Positions 8,367 to 17,470 of a DNA stretch of 57,813 nucleotides are shown piece after piece (position 1 is the first letter of the stretch; each line of letters opens with the position of its first letter). The position numbers and the translations under genes were made by a program. The stretch covers positions 1 to 57,813 of the forward strand of contig NZ_MSZZ01000061.1 in the NCBI RefSeq assembly GCF_002093975.1. The letters run 5' to 3'. Under the pieces are notes generated by a model. It saw only the letters and a program-made list of their open reading frames with translations, made no database searches and was not told the origin of the DNA. Source of the stretch: Thermoactinospora rubra. Its GTDB lineage: Bacteria; Actinomycetota; Actinomycetes; Streptosporangiales; Streptosporangiaceae.

Positions 8367-9479
8367 ATGGCAGTGGAGCAGGACCTCCTGCCCCTTCTGG
8401 CCGAAGCCGTACGGCACAGGACGGAGGGAAACCACTCCGCCGCGCTGAGGTGCGCCGTCATGACACGCGCGCTGCTGATCGCAAGCGGTACGGCGGACGC
8501 CGACACGCAGGCGGCGCTGGCCGGAGTCCTGCTCATGGAAGGCGGCCTGCGCCGGCACCTCGGTGACCTGGCGCAGGCCGCCGCCGCGCTGGACGCGGCG
8601 CTCGCCCTGGCCGAGGGAAGCGGGCACGCCCGCCTGACGCTGGCCGTCCAGGCCGAGATCGCCGCCGTGCACCGCGCCGGCGGCGACTACGGGCAGGCCG
8701 TGTCACTGCTGGAAACGGCGATCGCCCGCGCAGAACGGCTCCCGGCGCCCCCGCCGGAACTGGCCACCCTCCTCAACGAGCTGGCCGTCACCTGCAAGTA
8801 CACCGGCCGCTTCGCCCAGGCCGAACGCCTCTACCACCGAGTCCTCCTCCTGCTGGAGCAGGCGGAGGACGCCAACGATCTCGACCTCGCCGCCGTCCAC
8901 CACAACCTCGGCGGGCTCGCCCACGCCAGGGGCGACTTCGCCGCCGCCGAGCCGTACGCGCGCCGGTCCCTGGCCCTGACCGAGCGGGCGCTGGGCGCCG
9001 CCCACCCGGCGGCCGCCGCCGACCGCGCCGCGCTGGCCGCGATCCTGGACGGCCTGGGCCGCCACGCGGAGGCCGAGGCGCTGTTGCTGGACGCGCTGGA
9101 GGTGTTCACCCGGGTGTACGGCGAGGCGCACCTCGACGTCGCCGTCACCTGTAACAACCTGGCCGCGATCGCCTACCGGCGGGGCGATCGGGCCAGGGCC
9201 GAACAGCTGTATCGCCGCGCGCTGGCCGTCAAGGAACAGGTCCTCGGCGGCGCCCACCCCGAGCTCGCCCCGACGCTGAACAACCTGGCCCTGCTCAGGG
9301 AGGACCAGGGCGACCCGGCGGAGGCGGCCTCGCTCTACCGGCGCGCCATCACGATCCTGGACGGCGTCGTGGAACCCGGCCATCCCGTGCTCGCCACCTG
9401 CCGGGCCAATCACGCCGCGCTCCTGGACAGACTCCGCGGTAGGGGGAGGGAGCGGCGGCCCGGGCCGCTCACGGCGTGA
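8367..9479 (+). CDS. Tetratricopeptide repeat protein, kinesin-light-chain type
   Basis: A protein of 370 residues made almost wholly of TPR helices. The C-terminal half has 42-residue kinesin-light-chain repeats (NLAAIAYRRGDRARAEQLYR, NNLALLREDQGD). There is no HTH, ATPase, CHAT or membrane segment, so it is a TPR-only binding protein. ATG 8367 follows a GGAGGAA site. It overlaps the convergent kdpE gene by 11 nt at the 3' end. TPR-only proteins bind peptides or partner proteins; the adjacent exported peptide is the obvious candidate ligand, by position only. Confidence 0.85.
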   Translation: MAVEQDLLPLLAEAVRHRTEGNHSAALRCAVMTRALLIASGTADADTQAALAGVLLMEGGLRRHLGDLAQAAAALDAALALAEGSGHARLTLAVQAEIAAVHRAGGDYGQAVSLLETAIARAERLPAPPPELATLLNELAVTCKYTGRFAQAERLYHRVLLLLEQAEDANDLDLAAVHHNLGGLAHARGDFAAAEPYARRSLALTERALGAAHPAAAADRAALAAILDGLGRHAEAEALLLDALEVFTRVYGEAHLDVAVTCNNLAAIAYRRGDRARAEQLYRRALAVKEQVLGGAHPELAPTLNNLALLREDQGDPAEAASLYRRAITILDGVVEPGHPVLATCRANHAALLDRLRGRGRERRPGPLTA

Positions 9480-10137
9480 AGCGGTAGCCCATGCCCGGCT
9501 CGGTGATCAGGTGGGCGGGGCGGGCGGGGTCGCGTTCCAGCTTCCTGCGCAGCTGGGCCATGTACTGGCGCAGGTAGTGCGTCTCGGTGACGTACTTGTC
9601 GCCCCAGACCTCGGTGAGCAGCTGCCGCTGGCTGATCAGCTTGCCCGGGTTGCGCAGCAGGATCTCGAGGATGTGCCATTCGGTCGGGGTCAGCCGCACG
9701 CCGCCGGAGATCGTCTTGTTCGTGAGGTCCACCGTGTGGTCGCCGACGGCGATCCGCGCGAGCTCCAGCTCATGGGCGCCGGTCCTGCGGGTGACGGCAC
9801 GGATCCGGGCGAAGAGCTCCCCGATGTCGAACGGCTTGGTGACGTAGTCGTCGGCCCCGGCGTCCAACGCCTCGATCTTGTCCTGGTTGCCCGCCCGGCC
9901 GGACAGCACCACGATGGGCACGCTGGTCCAGCCGCGCAGGCCGTGGATCACCTCGACCCCGTCGAGGTCGGGCAGCCCCAGGTCGAGCAGCACCAGGTCG
10001 GGATGGAACTCGGCGGCCAGGCGCAGCGCCGAGGCCCCGTCGGGCGCCGTCGCCACCTCGTAGTGCCGGGCCACCAGGTTGATCCGCAGGGCGCGGAGGA
10101 TCTGCGGCTCGTCGTCGACGACCAGGACCTTGGTCAT
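9469..10137 (-). CDS. kdpE: KdpE, two-component response regulator for potassium transport
   Basis: A protein of 222 residues with a receiver domain (acidic pair Asp8/Asp9, phosphoacceptor Asp52 in LLDLGLPDLDG, conserved Lys in YVTKPF) and an OmpR/PhoB winged helix (RLTPTEWHILEILLRNPGKL, YLRQYMAQLRRKLE, GMGYRF). It is the KdpD partner and activates kdp transcription under potassium limitation or osmotic stress. Its start overlaps the kdpD stop by 4 nt (ATGA). It is the last gene of the operon, so the regulator pair is transcribed with the pump genes unless an internal promoter exists. It ends convergently with the TPR gene. Confidence 0.96.
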   Translation of the reverse strand: MTKVLVVDDEPQILRALRINLVARHYEVATAPDGASALRLAAEFHPDLVLLDLGLPDLDGVEVIHGLRGWTSVPIVVLSGRAGNQDKIEALDAGADDYVTKPFDIGELFARIRAVTRRTGAHELELARIAVGDHTVDLTNKTISGGVRLTPTEWHILEILLRNPGKLISQRQLLTEVWGDKYVTETHYLRQYMAQLRRKLERDPARPAHLITEPGMGYRFTP

Positions 10138-12671
10138 GCGGCGGCCGCCCGCGACGAGATGGGCATCGTCAGGATCATGGTGAGTCCTCCCCCGGGCGTC
10201 TCCTCCGGCGCCAGCGTGCCGCCCATGGCCTCGGCCAGGCCGCGCGACAGGGCCAGGCCCAGCCCGACCCCGGAGGCGTTGTCGCGGTCGCCGAGCCGCT
10301 GGAAGGGCAGGAACACGCGGTCGTAGCTCTCCGGCGGGATGCCGGGGCCGCGGTCCACGACGCGGATCTCCACGTGATCACCGTACGAGCTGGCGGCGAC
10401 GAGCACCTTCCGGTCGGGCGGGCTGTAGCGGACGGCGTTGGACATCAGGTTGACCAGGATGCGCTCCAGCAGGGCCGGATCGGCCACGATCTCGGGCAGG
10501 TCGGCGGCGATGTCGCCCTCGATGCGGTCGCGCGGCGGCCCGAGGTCGTCGATCGCGCGGGGCACGACCTCCTCCAGCGCGACCGGCTGGAGGTTCACGC
10601 CGAGCACGCCGGCCTGCAGGCGGCTCATGTCGAGGAGGTTGTCCACCAGGCGGGCGAGCCTGTCCAGCGACTCGTCGGCGGTGGCCAGGAGTTCCTCGCG
10701 GTCCTCGGCGCTCCAGGCGATCTCGGTGCTGCGCAGGCTGTCCACCGCGGCCTTGGCGGAGGCCAGCGGGGTGCGCAGGTCGTGGCTGACGGCGGCCAGC
10801 AGGGCGGTGCGCATCCTGTCGGCCTCGGCCAGCGGCTTGGCCCGCGCCGCCTCCTCGCGCAGCCGTTCCTGCCGCAGGGCGACGGCCGCCTCTGCGGCGA
10901 AGGCCTCCAGCACCTGCCGGTCGGCCGCGTCCAGCAGCCTGCCGCGCATCGCGAGCGTCAGGCGTTCGTCGATCACCACGTCTGTGTCGGCGGCGGCAGG
11001 GCAGGTGCAGGGCGGGCCGCCGGCGGTGGCCACGATGCGCCAGGCGCCTGGCTCGCTCTGATCGTCCGGTGTCGGCTCGTTCACGCGCTCCAGCAGCGTG
11101 ACGGAGTCCGGGCCGAAGGTCTCCCGCAGCCGTGCGAGCAGCGACGGGAGCGCCGCCTCGCCGCGCAGCACGTGCCCGGCCAGCGTGGAGAGGATCTCGG
11201 CGTCGGCGGAGGCGCGTGCCGCTTCTCTGGTACGGCGGGCCGCCAGGTCCACGATGGCGCTGACCACGACGGCGAGCAGCACGAATACCACCAAGGCGAA
11301 GAAGTTCTCCGGGTCGGTGATCGTCCAGGTGTGGATGGGCGGGGTGAAGAACCAGTTGAGCAGCAGGAAGCCGCCGACCGCCGCGGCCAGCGCCGGCCAC
11401 AGCCCGCCCACCAGCGCCACGCCGATCACCCAGGTCAGGAACAGCAGGATCTGGCTCGGCAGCGTCAGCTCCTCGCGCAGCGGGATCAGCCCGGCGGTGA
11501 AGGCCGGGAGCCCGAGGAGGGCAAGGGCCCATCCGGCCAGCCGGCGCCTGCTGGTCAGAGCGGTCCGGGAGACGGCGCGGCGGCGTCCCTTGTGGACCTC
11601 CTCGTGGGTGACCAGGTGCACGTCGATGGGGCCGGACAGGGCGGCGGTCTCCATGCCGACGCCCCGCGACAGCAGCTGCGCCAGCCGGCCGCGCCGGGAG
11701 GCGCCCAGAACCAGCTGGGTGGCGTTGACCCCGCGGGCGAAGTCGAGCAGCGCACGCGGGATGTCGCCGCCCACCACCTGGTGGTAGCTGCCGCCCAGCG
11801 ACTCCACCAGGACGCGCTGGCGGGCCAGGTGCGCCGGGTCCGCCCCGGTCAGGCCGTCGCCGGTGGTGACGTGGACGGCCAGCAGGTCGGCGCCCTTGGT
11901 CCGGGCCGCGATGCGGGCCGCGCGCCGGATCAGCGTGTCGCCTTCCGGCCCTCCGGTCAGGGCGACGACGACGCGCTCGCGGGCCTCCCAGGTGCCGGTG
12001 ATGCCGTGGTCGGCCCGGTAGCGGTCGAGCTGCTCGTCGACCTTGTCGGCGACCCAGAGCAGGGCCAGCTCGCGCAGCGCGGTGAGGTTGCCGACGCGGA
12101 AGTAGTTCGACAGGGCGGCGTCGATCTTCTCGGGCGGGTAGACGTTGCCGTGCGCCATGCGCCTGCGCAGCGCCTCGGGCGACATGTCGACCAGCTCGAT
12201 CTGGTCGGCGCGCCGTACGACCTCGTCGGGCACGGTCTCGCGCTGCGGGATGCCGGTGATCTGCCGGACGACGTCGGTGAGCGAGTCCAGGTGCTGGATG
12301 TTGACCGTGGAGACGACGTTGATGCCGGCGTCGAGGATCTCCTCGATGTCCTGCCAGCGCTTGGCGTTGCGGGAGCCGGGCACGTTGGTGTGCGCCAGCT
12401 CGTCGATGAGCGCGATCGCCGGGCGGCGGGCGAGGACCGCGTCCACGTCCATCTCGGTGAAGGCCGTCCCCCGGTGCACCAGCGTCTTGCGCGGGATGAC
12501 CTCCATGCCCTCCAGCAGGGCGGCGGTGCGCGCCCGCCCGTGGGTCTCGACGAACCCCACCACCACGTCCCGGCCGCGCTCCAGCGCGCGCCGGCCCTCG
12601 CCGAGCATGGCGTAGGTCTTGCCGACCCCCGGCGCCGCGCCCAGGTAGACCCGCAACCGCCCGCGTGGCAC
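10134..12671 (-). CDS. kdpD: KdpD, potassium-sensing histidine kinase
   Basis: A protein of 845 residues with GTG start 12671, 9 nt after the kdpC stop. Order of domains: N-terminal KdpD domain with Walker A GAAPGVGKT (about 11-19) and DELAHTNVPGSRN; a universal-stress-protein-like domain (about 230-360); four membrane helices (about 385-480); a GAF-like region (about 490-600); a HisKA domain with phosphoacceptor His630 (AAVSHDLRTPL); and a HATPase domain (RILVNLMSNAVRYS, GPGIPP, GVGLGLALSRG). It is full length with all catalytic motifs intact. The N-terminal and USP domains are known to receive K+, ATP or c-di-AMP signals in other bacteria; which applies here is unknown. Confidence 0.96.
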   Translation of the reverse strand: MPRGRLRVYLGAAPGVGKTYAMLGEGRRALERGRDVVVGFVETHGRARTAALLEGMEVIPRKTLVHRGTAFTEMDVDAVLARRPAIALIDELAHTNVPGSRNAKRWQDIEEILDAGINVVSTVNIQHLDSLTDVVRQITGIPQRETVPDEVVRRADQIELVDMSPEALRRRMAHGNVYPPEKIDAALSNYFRVGNLTALRELALLWVADKVDEQLDRYRADHGITGTWEARERVVVALTGGPEGDTLIRRAARIAARTKGADLLAVHVTTGDGLTGADPAHLARQRVLVESLGGSYHQVVGGDIPRALLDFARGVNATQLVLGASRRGRLAQLLSRGVGMETAALSGPIDVHLVTHEEVHKGRRRAVSRTALTSRRRLAGWALALLGLPAFTAGLIPLREELTLPSQILLFLTWVIGVALVGGLWPALAAAVGGFLLLNWFFTPPIHTWTITDPENFFALVVFVLLAVVVSAIVDLAARRTREAARASADAEILSTLAGHVLRGEAALPSLLARLRETFGPDSVTLLERVNEPTPDDQSEPGAWRIVATAGGPPCTCPAAADTDVVIDERLTLAMRGRLLDAADRQVLEAFAAEAAVALRQERLREEAARAKPLAEADRMRTALLAAVSHDLRTPLASAKAAVDSLRSTEIAWSAEDREELLATADESLDRLARLVDNLLDMSRLQAGVLGVNLQPVALEEVVPRAIDDLGPPRDRIEGDIAADLPEIVADPALLERILVNLMSNAVRYSPPDRKVLVAASSYGDHVEIRVVDRGPGIPPESYDRVFLPFQRLGDRDNASGVGLGLALSRGLAEAMGGTLAPEETPGGGLTMILTMPISSRAAAA

Positions 12672-12680
12672 CGACGCCTC

Positions 12681-13505
12681 CTATCCCCTGTCCAACGTCA
12701 GGTTGAGCTCCAGCACGTTGACCACCGGCTCGCCCATGAATCCCAGGCTACGACCGGTGGTGTGCCGGTCGATCAGGGCCCGGACCTCGGCGAGGGGCAG
12801 GCCGCGCTCGCGGGCGACCCGCGGGGCCTGCAGCTCGGCGTAGGCGACCGAGATGTGCGGGTCCAGGCCCGAGCCGCTCGCGGTGACGGCGTCCGGGGGC
12901 ACCACCGCCTTCGCGTCGCCCCGGACGGGCACGGTACGGCCGGCCGCGTAGTCCTCCCCCGGCCTGGCGCACTCGACCTCGACGCCCTGGTAGGCGGCGA
13001 CGAACGGCCTGGCGGGGCAGACCTGGTTGACGCTGACCGCGCGGGCGGGCGTGCCGACGGCCGGGAAGACCTTCAGCACCGCGCCGACCCCGTCGGGCGT
13101 GCAGTACGGCCTGGCCCCCGAGACCCCCTCCAGCTCGCCGACCGCCCTGGACCGCTCGCACACCTGGGTGAGCAGGCTCTTGCGGGCGGGGGTGTCCACC
13201 ACGTCCTCCGGGCCGAGGTTGCTCGCGCCGCTGGAGGCCGGGTCGTAGCCGTCCCCGGCCTTCGAGGGCCGGGGCTGGAAGTACTTCCTGATCGGGTTGC
13301 CCCCGGCGTCGGTGAAGGGCTGGCCGATCAGCGAGCTGCCGACGACCTTGCCGTCCTTCTCGACGAGCGAGCCGTTGGCCTGGCCGGGGAACAGCGCCTG
13401 GGCCACCCCGGTGACCAGGAGCGGATACAGGACGCCGGTCAGCGCGGTGAGGACCAGCAGCGCGCGCAGCGCGGCCACGTGCTGGCGGATCCAGACGTTT
13501 CTCAT
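12681..13505 (-). CDS. kdpC: KdpC, potassium-transporting ATPase subunit C, with a long Cys-containing insert
   Basis: A protein of 274 residues, against about 190 in E. coli. The N-terminus has the single membrane anchor (ALLVLTALTGVLYPLLVTGV) and the family segment GSSLIGQPF. The C-terminus keeps SGSGLDPHIS and VNVLELNLTLD. The extra length lies between about residues 90 and 185 and carries four cysteines (QVCERS, PYCTPDG, QVCPARP, VECARPG) that could form two disulfides outside the membrane. KdpC stabilises the KdpFABC complex. The start overlaps the kdpB stop by 4 nt (ATGA). Other actinobacterial KdpC may share the insert; I cannot check. Confidence 0.93.
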   Translation of the reverse strand: MRNVWIRQHVAALRALLVLTALTGVLYPLLVTGVAQALFPGQANGSLVEKDGKVVGSSLIGQPFTDAGGNPIRKYFQPRPSKAGDGYDPASSGASNLGPEDVVDTPARKSLLTQVCERSRAVGELEGVSGARPYCTPDGVGAVLKVFPAVGTPARAVSVNQVCPARPFVAAYQGVEVECARPGEDYAAGRTVPVRGDAKAVVPPDAVTASGSGLDPHISVAYAELQAPRVARERGLPLAEVRALIDRHTTGRSLGFMGEPVVNVLELNLTLDRG

Positions 13506-15640
13506 GACATCCCCGGAAGGAACTGGATCAGTAGGTCGATGAGCTTGATGCCGGCGAAGGGCGCGACGATGCCGCCCAGGCCGTACCGGCAGAGGTTGCG
13601 TGACAGCAGCTTGGCGGCGCTGCTCGGCCGGTACCGCACGCCGCGCAGGGCCAGCGGGATCAGCGCGACGATGACGAGCGCGTTGAAGACGACCGCCGAC
13701 AGGATCGCCGACTGGGGGCTGGCCAGCCGCATGACGTTCAGCGCGTCCAGGCCCGGGTAGACGGCCGCGAAGATCGCCGGGATGATCGCGAAGTATTTGG
13801 CGACGTCGTTGGCGATGGAGAAGGTGGTCAGCGCGCCGCGGGTGATGAGCAGCTGCTTGCCGATCTCCACGATCTCGATCAGCTTGGTGGGGTTGGAGTC
13901 CAGGTCGACCATGTTGCCCGCCTCCTTGGCGGCGCTGGTGCCGGTGTTCATGGCCACGCCCACGTCGGCCTGCGCCAGGGCCGGGGCGTCGTTGGTGCCG
14001 TCCCCGGTCATCGCGACCAGCCGGCCGCCCTCCTGCTCGGACCTGATCAGGGCGAGCTTGTCCTCCGGCGTGGCCTCGGCCAGGAAGTCGTCCACCCCGG
14101 CCTCCTCGGCGATGGCCTTGGCGGTGAGCGGGTTGTCGCCGGTGATCATGACGGTGCGGATGCCCATGCGGCGCATCTGGTCGAACCGCTCGCGCATGCC
14201 CTGCTTGACCACGTCCTTGAGGTGGATCACGCCCAGCACGTGCGCGGCGCCGTCCCTGAGCTCGCCGACGACCAGCGGGGTGCCGCCGCTGGCGGAGATG
14301 CCGTCGACCAGGTGGCCGACCTCGTCGGTGGGGTGGCCGCCGTGGTCGCGCACCCACTTCATCACCGCCGTGGCCGCGCCCTTGCGCACCTGGCGGCCGT
14401 CCACGTCGACGCCCGACATGCGGGTCTGCGCGGTGAAGGGCACCCACTGGGCGTGGGCCAGCTCGCCCGGCTCGCGCTCGCGCAGGCCGTACTCCCGCTT
14501 GGCGTGGACGACGATCGAGCGGCCCTCCGGCGTCTCGTCGGCCAGCGAGGACAGCTGCGCGGCGCGCGCCAGGTCCATGGGCGCCACCCCGGCCACCGGC
14601 ACGAACTCCGCCGCCTGCCGGTTGCCCAGCGTGATCGTGCCGGTCTTGTCCAGCAGCAGCGTGGAGACGTCGCCCGCGGCCTCGACCGCGCGGCCGGACA
14701 TGGCCAGCACGTTGCGCTGCACCAGCCGGTCCATGCCCGCGATGCCGATCGCCGACAGCAGCGCGCCGATGGTCGTCGGGATGAGGCAGACGATCAGCGA
14801 GATCAGCACGACGCCGGTGACGCCGTCGCCGGTCAGGGCGAGCGAATCGGGGATGCCCGGGTTCTGGGCCTTGGCGTAGATGGCCATCGGCTGCATGGTG
14901 ACCGTGGCGATCAGGAAGATGATCGTCAGCGCGGCCAGCAGGATGTTCAGCGCGATCTCGTTGGGGGTCTTCTGCCGGTTGGCGCCCTCCACCAGGGCGA
15001 TCATCCGGTCGACGAAGCTCTCCCCCGGCCTTTGGGTGATCCTGACGACGATCCGGTCGGACAGCACCTGGGTGCCGCCCGTCACGGCGCTGCGGTCGCC
15101 GCCGGACTCGCGGATCACCGGCGCGGACTCGCCGGTGATGGCCGACTCGTCCACGCTGGCGATGCCCTCGACGACGTCGCCGTCGCCGGGGATGGTCTCC
15201 CCGGCCTCGACGACGACGAGGTCGCCCTGCCTGAGCTCGGCCGCGGGCACGACGTCCCAGTCCTCGGACTCGGGGCCCTTCAGCCGGCGGGCGGTGGTGT
15301 CGCGCTTGGCGGCGCGCAGCGTGGCGGCCTGGGCCTTGCCGCGGCCCTCGGCCACCGACTCGGCCAGGTTGGCGAAGATCACCGTGAGCCACAGCCACGC
15401 GGCGATCGCCCACGCGAAGAACGACGCCTCGGCCGTGGCGGCGAGGACGGTCGTGGCCGCCGCGCCGGCCTCCACGATCAGCATGACCGGGTTGCGCCAC
15501 AGCGTCGCCGGGTTGAGCTTGCGCAGGGCGTCGGGCAGGGAGCTGAGCATCTGCTTCGGGTCGAGCAGGCCGCCGCCGACCCGGGCGGGCGCCTGCGCCT
15601 TGGGCGTCGTGCCCGGTTTTTCCAGGACAGGGGTCGGCAT
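13502..15640 (-). CDS. kdpB: KdpB, P-type ATPase subunit of the potassium pump
   Basis: A protein of 712 residues, the usual length. It has the phosphorylation motif DKTGT with Asp331, the actuator motif TGES (DESAITGESAPVI), nucleotide-domain residues in HAKREYGLR and VRKGAATAV, and the hinge TGDGTNDAPAL. Hydrophobic helices flank these domains. It hydrolyses ATP to drive K+ through KdpA. Start ATG 15640 overlaps the kdpA stop by 1 nt (TGATG), and its stop overlaps kdpC by 4 nt, so the subunits are translationally coupled. All key residues are present and nothing suggests decay. Confidence 0.97.
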   Translation of the reverse strand: MPTPVLEKPGTTPKAQAPARVGGGLLDPKQMLSSLPDALRKLNPATLWRNPVMLIVEAGAAATTVLAATAEASFFAWAIAAWLWLTVIFANLAESVAEGRGKAQAATLRAAKRDTTARRLKGPESEDWDVVPAAELRQGDLVVVEAGETIPGDGDVVEGIASVDESAITGESAPVIRESGGDRSAVTGGTQVLSDRIVVRITQRPGESFVDRMIALVEGANRQKTPNEIALNILLAALTIIFLIATVTMQPMAIYAKAQNPGIPDSLALTGDGVTGVVLISLIVCLIPTTIGALLSAIGIAGMDRLVQRNVLAMSGRAVEAAGDVSTLLLDKTGTITLGNRQAAEFVPVAGVAPMDLARAAQLSSLADETPEGRSIVVHAKREYGLREREPGELAHAQWVPFTAQTRMSGVDVDGRQVRKGAATAVMKWVRDHGGHPTDEVGHLVDGISASGGTPLVVGELRDGAAHVLGVIHLKDVVKQGMRERFDQMRRMGIRTVMITGDNPLTAKAIAEEAGVDDFLAEATPEDKLALIRSEQEGGRLVAMTGDGTNDAPALAQADVGVAMNTGTSAAKEAGNMVDLDSNPTKLIEIVEIGKQLLITRGALTTFSIANDVAKYFAIIPAIFAAVYPGLDALNVMRLASPQSAILSAVVFNALVIVALIPLALRGVRYRPSSAAKLLSRNLCRYGLGGIVAPFAGIKLIDLLIQFLPGMS

Positions 15641-17301
15641 CAGTGGATTCCTTCCGCGAGCGGGCCGAGCGCGAGAGCGGGCAGGTACGTCAGGGCGACG
15701 ACGATGACGGTCACGCCGACGACCATGCCGACGAACTGCGGCCGGTGGGTCGGGAGCGTGCCGGCCGACTGCGGGACGGGAACCTGCCCGGCCAGCGATC
15801 CGGCCAGCGCCAGGACGAAGACGATCGGCACGAAGCGGCCGAACGCCATGCACAGGCCCAGCGCCACGTCGTACCAGGGGGTGTTGACGGTCAGGCCGGC
15901 GAACGCCGAGCCGTTGTTGTTCGAGGCGCTGGTGAAGGCGTAGAGGACCTCGGACAAGCCGTGCGGGCCGGTGTTCAGCATGCCCGCCCGCCCCGCCTCG
16001 TTGGCCATCGCCACGGCCGTGCCGGTCAGCACGAGGATCGGCGTGACGAGGAAGTACAGCGAGGCCAGCTTGATCTCCCGCGAGCCGATCTTCTTGCCCA
16101 GGTACTCGGGCGTCCGGCCCACCATGAGGCCGGCCACGAAGACCGTGATGACCGCGAGGATCAGCATGCCGTACAGGCCGGCGCCCGCGCCGCCCGGCGC
16201 GACCTCGCCCAGCATCATGTTGACCAGCGTCATCATGCCGCCGAGCGGGGTGTAGGAGTCGTGGAAGGAGTTCACGGCGCCCGTGGAGGTGAGGGTGGTG
16301 GCCGCGGCGAACGTGGCCGAGCCGGCGACGCCGAAGCGGGCCTCCTTGCCCTCCAGCGCGGCCCCGGCCGCCTGGGGGACGGTGGCGTGGCCCTGCAGCT
16401 CGAAGGTGACGGTCAGCGCGACCGAGGCCAGCGCGATGACGGCCATCACGGCGGCGATCGCGTAGCCCTGCCGTACCTGGCCCACCATCTTGCCGAAGGT
16501 GCGCGGCAGGCTGAACGGGATCAGCAGCAGCAGGAAGATCTCCAGCCAGTTCGTCCAGGCCGTCGGGTTCTCCAGCGGGTGGGCGGAGTTGGCGTTGTAG
16601 AAGCCGCCGCCGTTGGTGCCCAGCTCCTTGATGGCCTCCTGACCGGCCACCGGGCCGCCGGTCATGTGCTGGGTGCCTCCGGCGAGCGTGGCGATGTCGT
16701 GCGGTCCGGCGAAGTTCTGCACCACGCCGCCGGCCACCAGCACGACGGCTCCGAGGAAGGCCAGGGGCAGCAGGATGCGGACGGTTCCGCGGACCAGGTC
16801 GACCCAGAAGTTGCCGATGGTGCCGGCGCCCCGGCGGGCGAAGCCGCGGACCAGGGCGACGGCCACGGCCATGCCCACGGCGGCGGACACGAAGTTCTGC
16901 ACGGCGAGGGCGGCCATCTGGACCAGGTGGCCCATCGTGGCCTCGCCGGAGTAGGCCTGCCAGTTGGTGTTGGTGACGAAGCTGACCGCCGTGTTCCACG
17001 CGACGTGGTCGGTGACCGCGGGCAGGCCCAGCGACAGGACCAGCTTGTCCTGCAGGCGCTGCATGCCGTACACGAACAGGATCGAGATCGCCGAGAAGGC
17101 CAGCAGGCCGCGGGCGTAGGCGCTCCAGCGCTGCTCGGCGCCGGCCTGGACGCCGACCAGGCGGTAGATGCCGCGTTCGACGGCGTTGTGCCGCACGCCG
17201 GTGTAGACCCGGTACATGTGGTCGCCGAGCGGCCTGTGCGCCAGGGCCAGCGCGGCGGCGAGGGACGTGACGAAGACGATCCCGGCGGTGGTCGAGGTCA
17301 T
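15640..17301 (-). CDS. kdpA: KdpA, potassium-binding channel-like subunit
   Basis: A protein of 553 residues with about ten membrane helices and the four pore-loop segments typical of KdpA, seen in VTNTNWQAYSG, GTNGGGFYNANSAHP, SFHDSYTPLGGM and SASNNNGSAFAG. It binds and transports K+ with high affinity in the KdpFABC complex. Start ATG 17301 touches the kdpF stop codon and the stop overlaps kdpB by 1 nt. Full length and intact. Confidence 0.97.
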   Translation of the reverse strand: MTSTTAGIVFVTSLAAALALAHRPLGDHMYRVYTGVRHNAVERGIYRLVGVQAGAEQRWSAYARGLLAFSAISILFVYGMQRLQDKLVLSLGLPAVTDHVAWNTAVSFVTNTNWQAYSGEATMGHLVQMAALAVQNFVSAAVGMAVAVALVRGFARRGAGTIGNFWVDLVRGTVRILLPLAFLGAVVLVAGGVVQNFAGPHDIATLAGGTQHMTGGPVAGQEAIKELGTNGGGFYNANSAHPLENPTAWTNWLEIFLLLLIPFSLPRTFGKMVGQVRQGYAIAAVMAVIALASVALTVTFELQGHATVPQAAGAALEGKEARFGVAGSATFAAATTLTSTGAVNSFHDSYTPLGGMMTLVNMMLGEVAPGGAGAGLYGMLILAVITVFVAGLMVGRTPEYLGKKIGSREIKLASLYFLVTPILVLTGTAVAMANEAGRAGMLNTGPHGLSEVLYAFTSASNNNGSAFAGLTVNTPWYDVALGLCMAFGRFVPIVFVLALAGSLAGQVPVPQSAGTLPTHRPQFVGMVVGVTVIVVALTYLPALALGPLAEGIH

Positions 17302-17390
17302 CAGAAGCGCTCCGGGAAGAGCAGGGCCGCGATCATGAAGATCACGAGCACGACGGCCCCGGCCAGGCCGGCGGCGTTGACGGCGCTCAC
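17301..17390 (-). CDS. kdpF: KdpF, 29-aa membrane subunit
   Basis: GTG start at 17390, 29 residues (SAVNAAGLAGAVVLVIF, then MIAALLFPERF): one membrane helix ending in the characteristic LLFPERF. KdpF is a lipid-like stabiliser of the KdpFABC complex. Its GTG overlaps the stop of a 27-aa ORF upstream (GTGA), and its stop adjoins the kdpA start. It is easily missed because of its size; the ending is diagnostic. Confidence 0.9.
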   Translation of the reverse strand: MSAVNAAGLAGAVVLVIFMIAALLFPERF

Positions 17391-17470
17391 AGCCGCTCCA
17401 CCGCCCGCACGACGAGCCCGAAGACCACGAAGATCGCGATCGTCAGGGCGACGAAGAAGACGTCGGCCAT
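17387..17470 (-). CDS. 27-aa membrane miniprotein leading the kdp operon
   Basis: ATG 17470 follows a GAGGAGTGGAG ribosome binding site. The 27-residue product (MADVFFVALTIAIFVVFGLV, then VRAVERL) is one membrane helix with a short positively charged tail. Its stop overlaps the kdpF GTG by 4 nt. The good ribosome binding site, the coupling and the single clean helix argue for a real gene, probably a second small subunit or a translational leader of the Kdp complex. I do not know a published function. Confidence 0.65.
   Translation of the reverse strand: MADVFFVALTIAIFVVFGLVVRAVERL

Noticed and set aside
10374..13760. Very long open frame on the plus strand (1128 codons) opposite kdpD and kdpC
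   Set aside because: It is the antisense of intact kdp genes, rich in Arg, Gly, Gln and His with no family motif; long antisense frames are expected at this GC content.
13502..16999. Long minus-strand frame running through kdpA into kdpB
   Set aside because: The kdpA part is out of frame with the real protein. Only the portion from ATG 15640 encodes KdpB.
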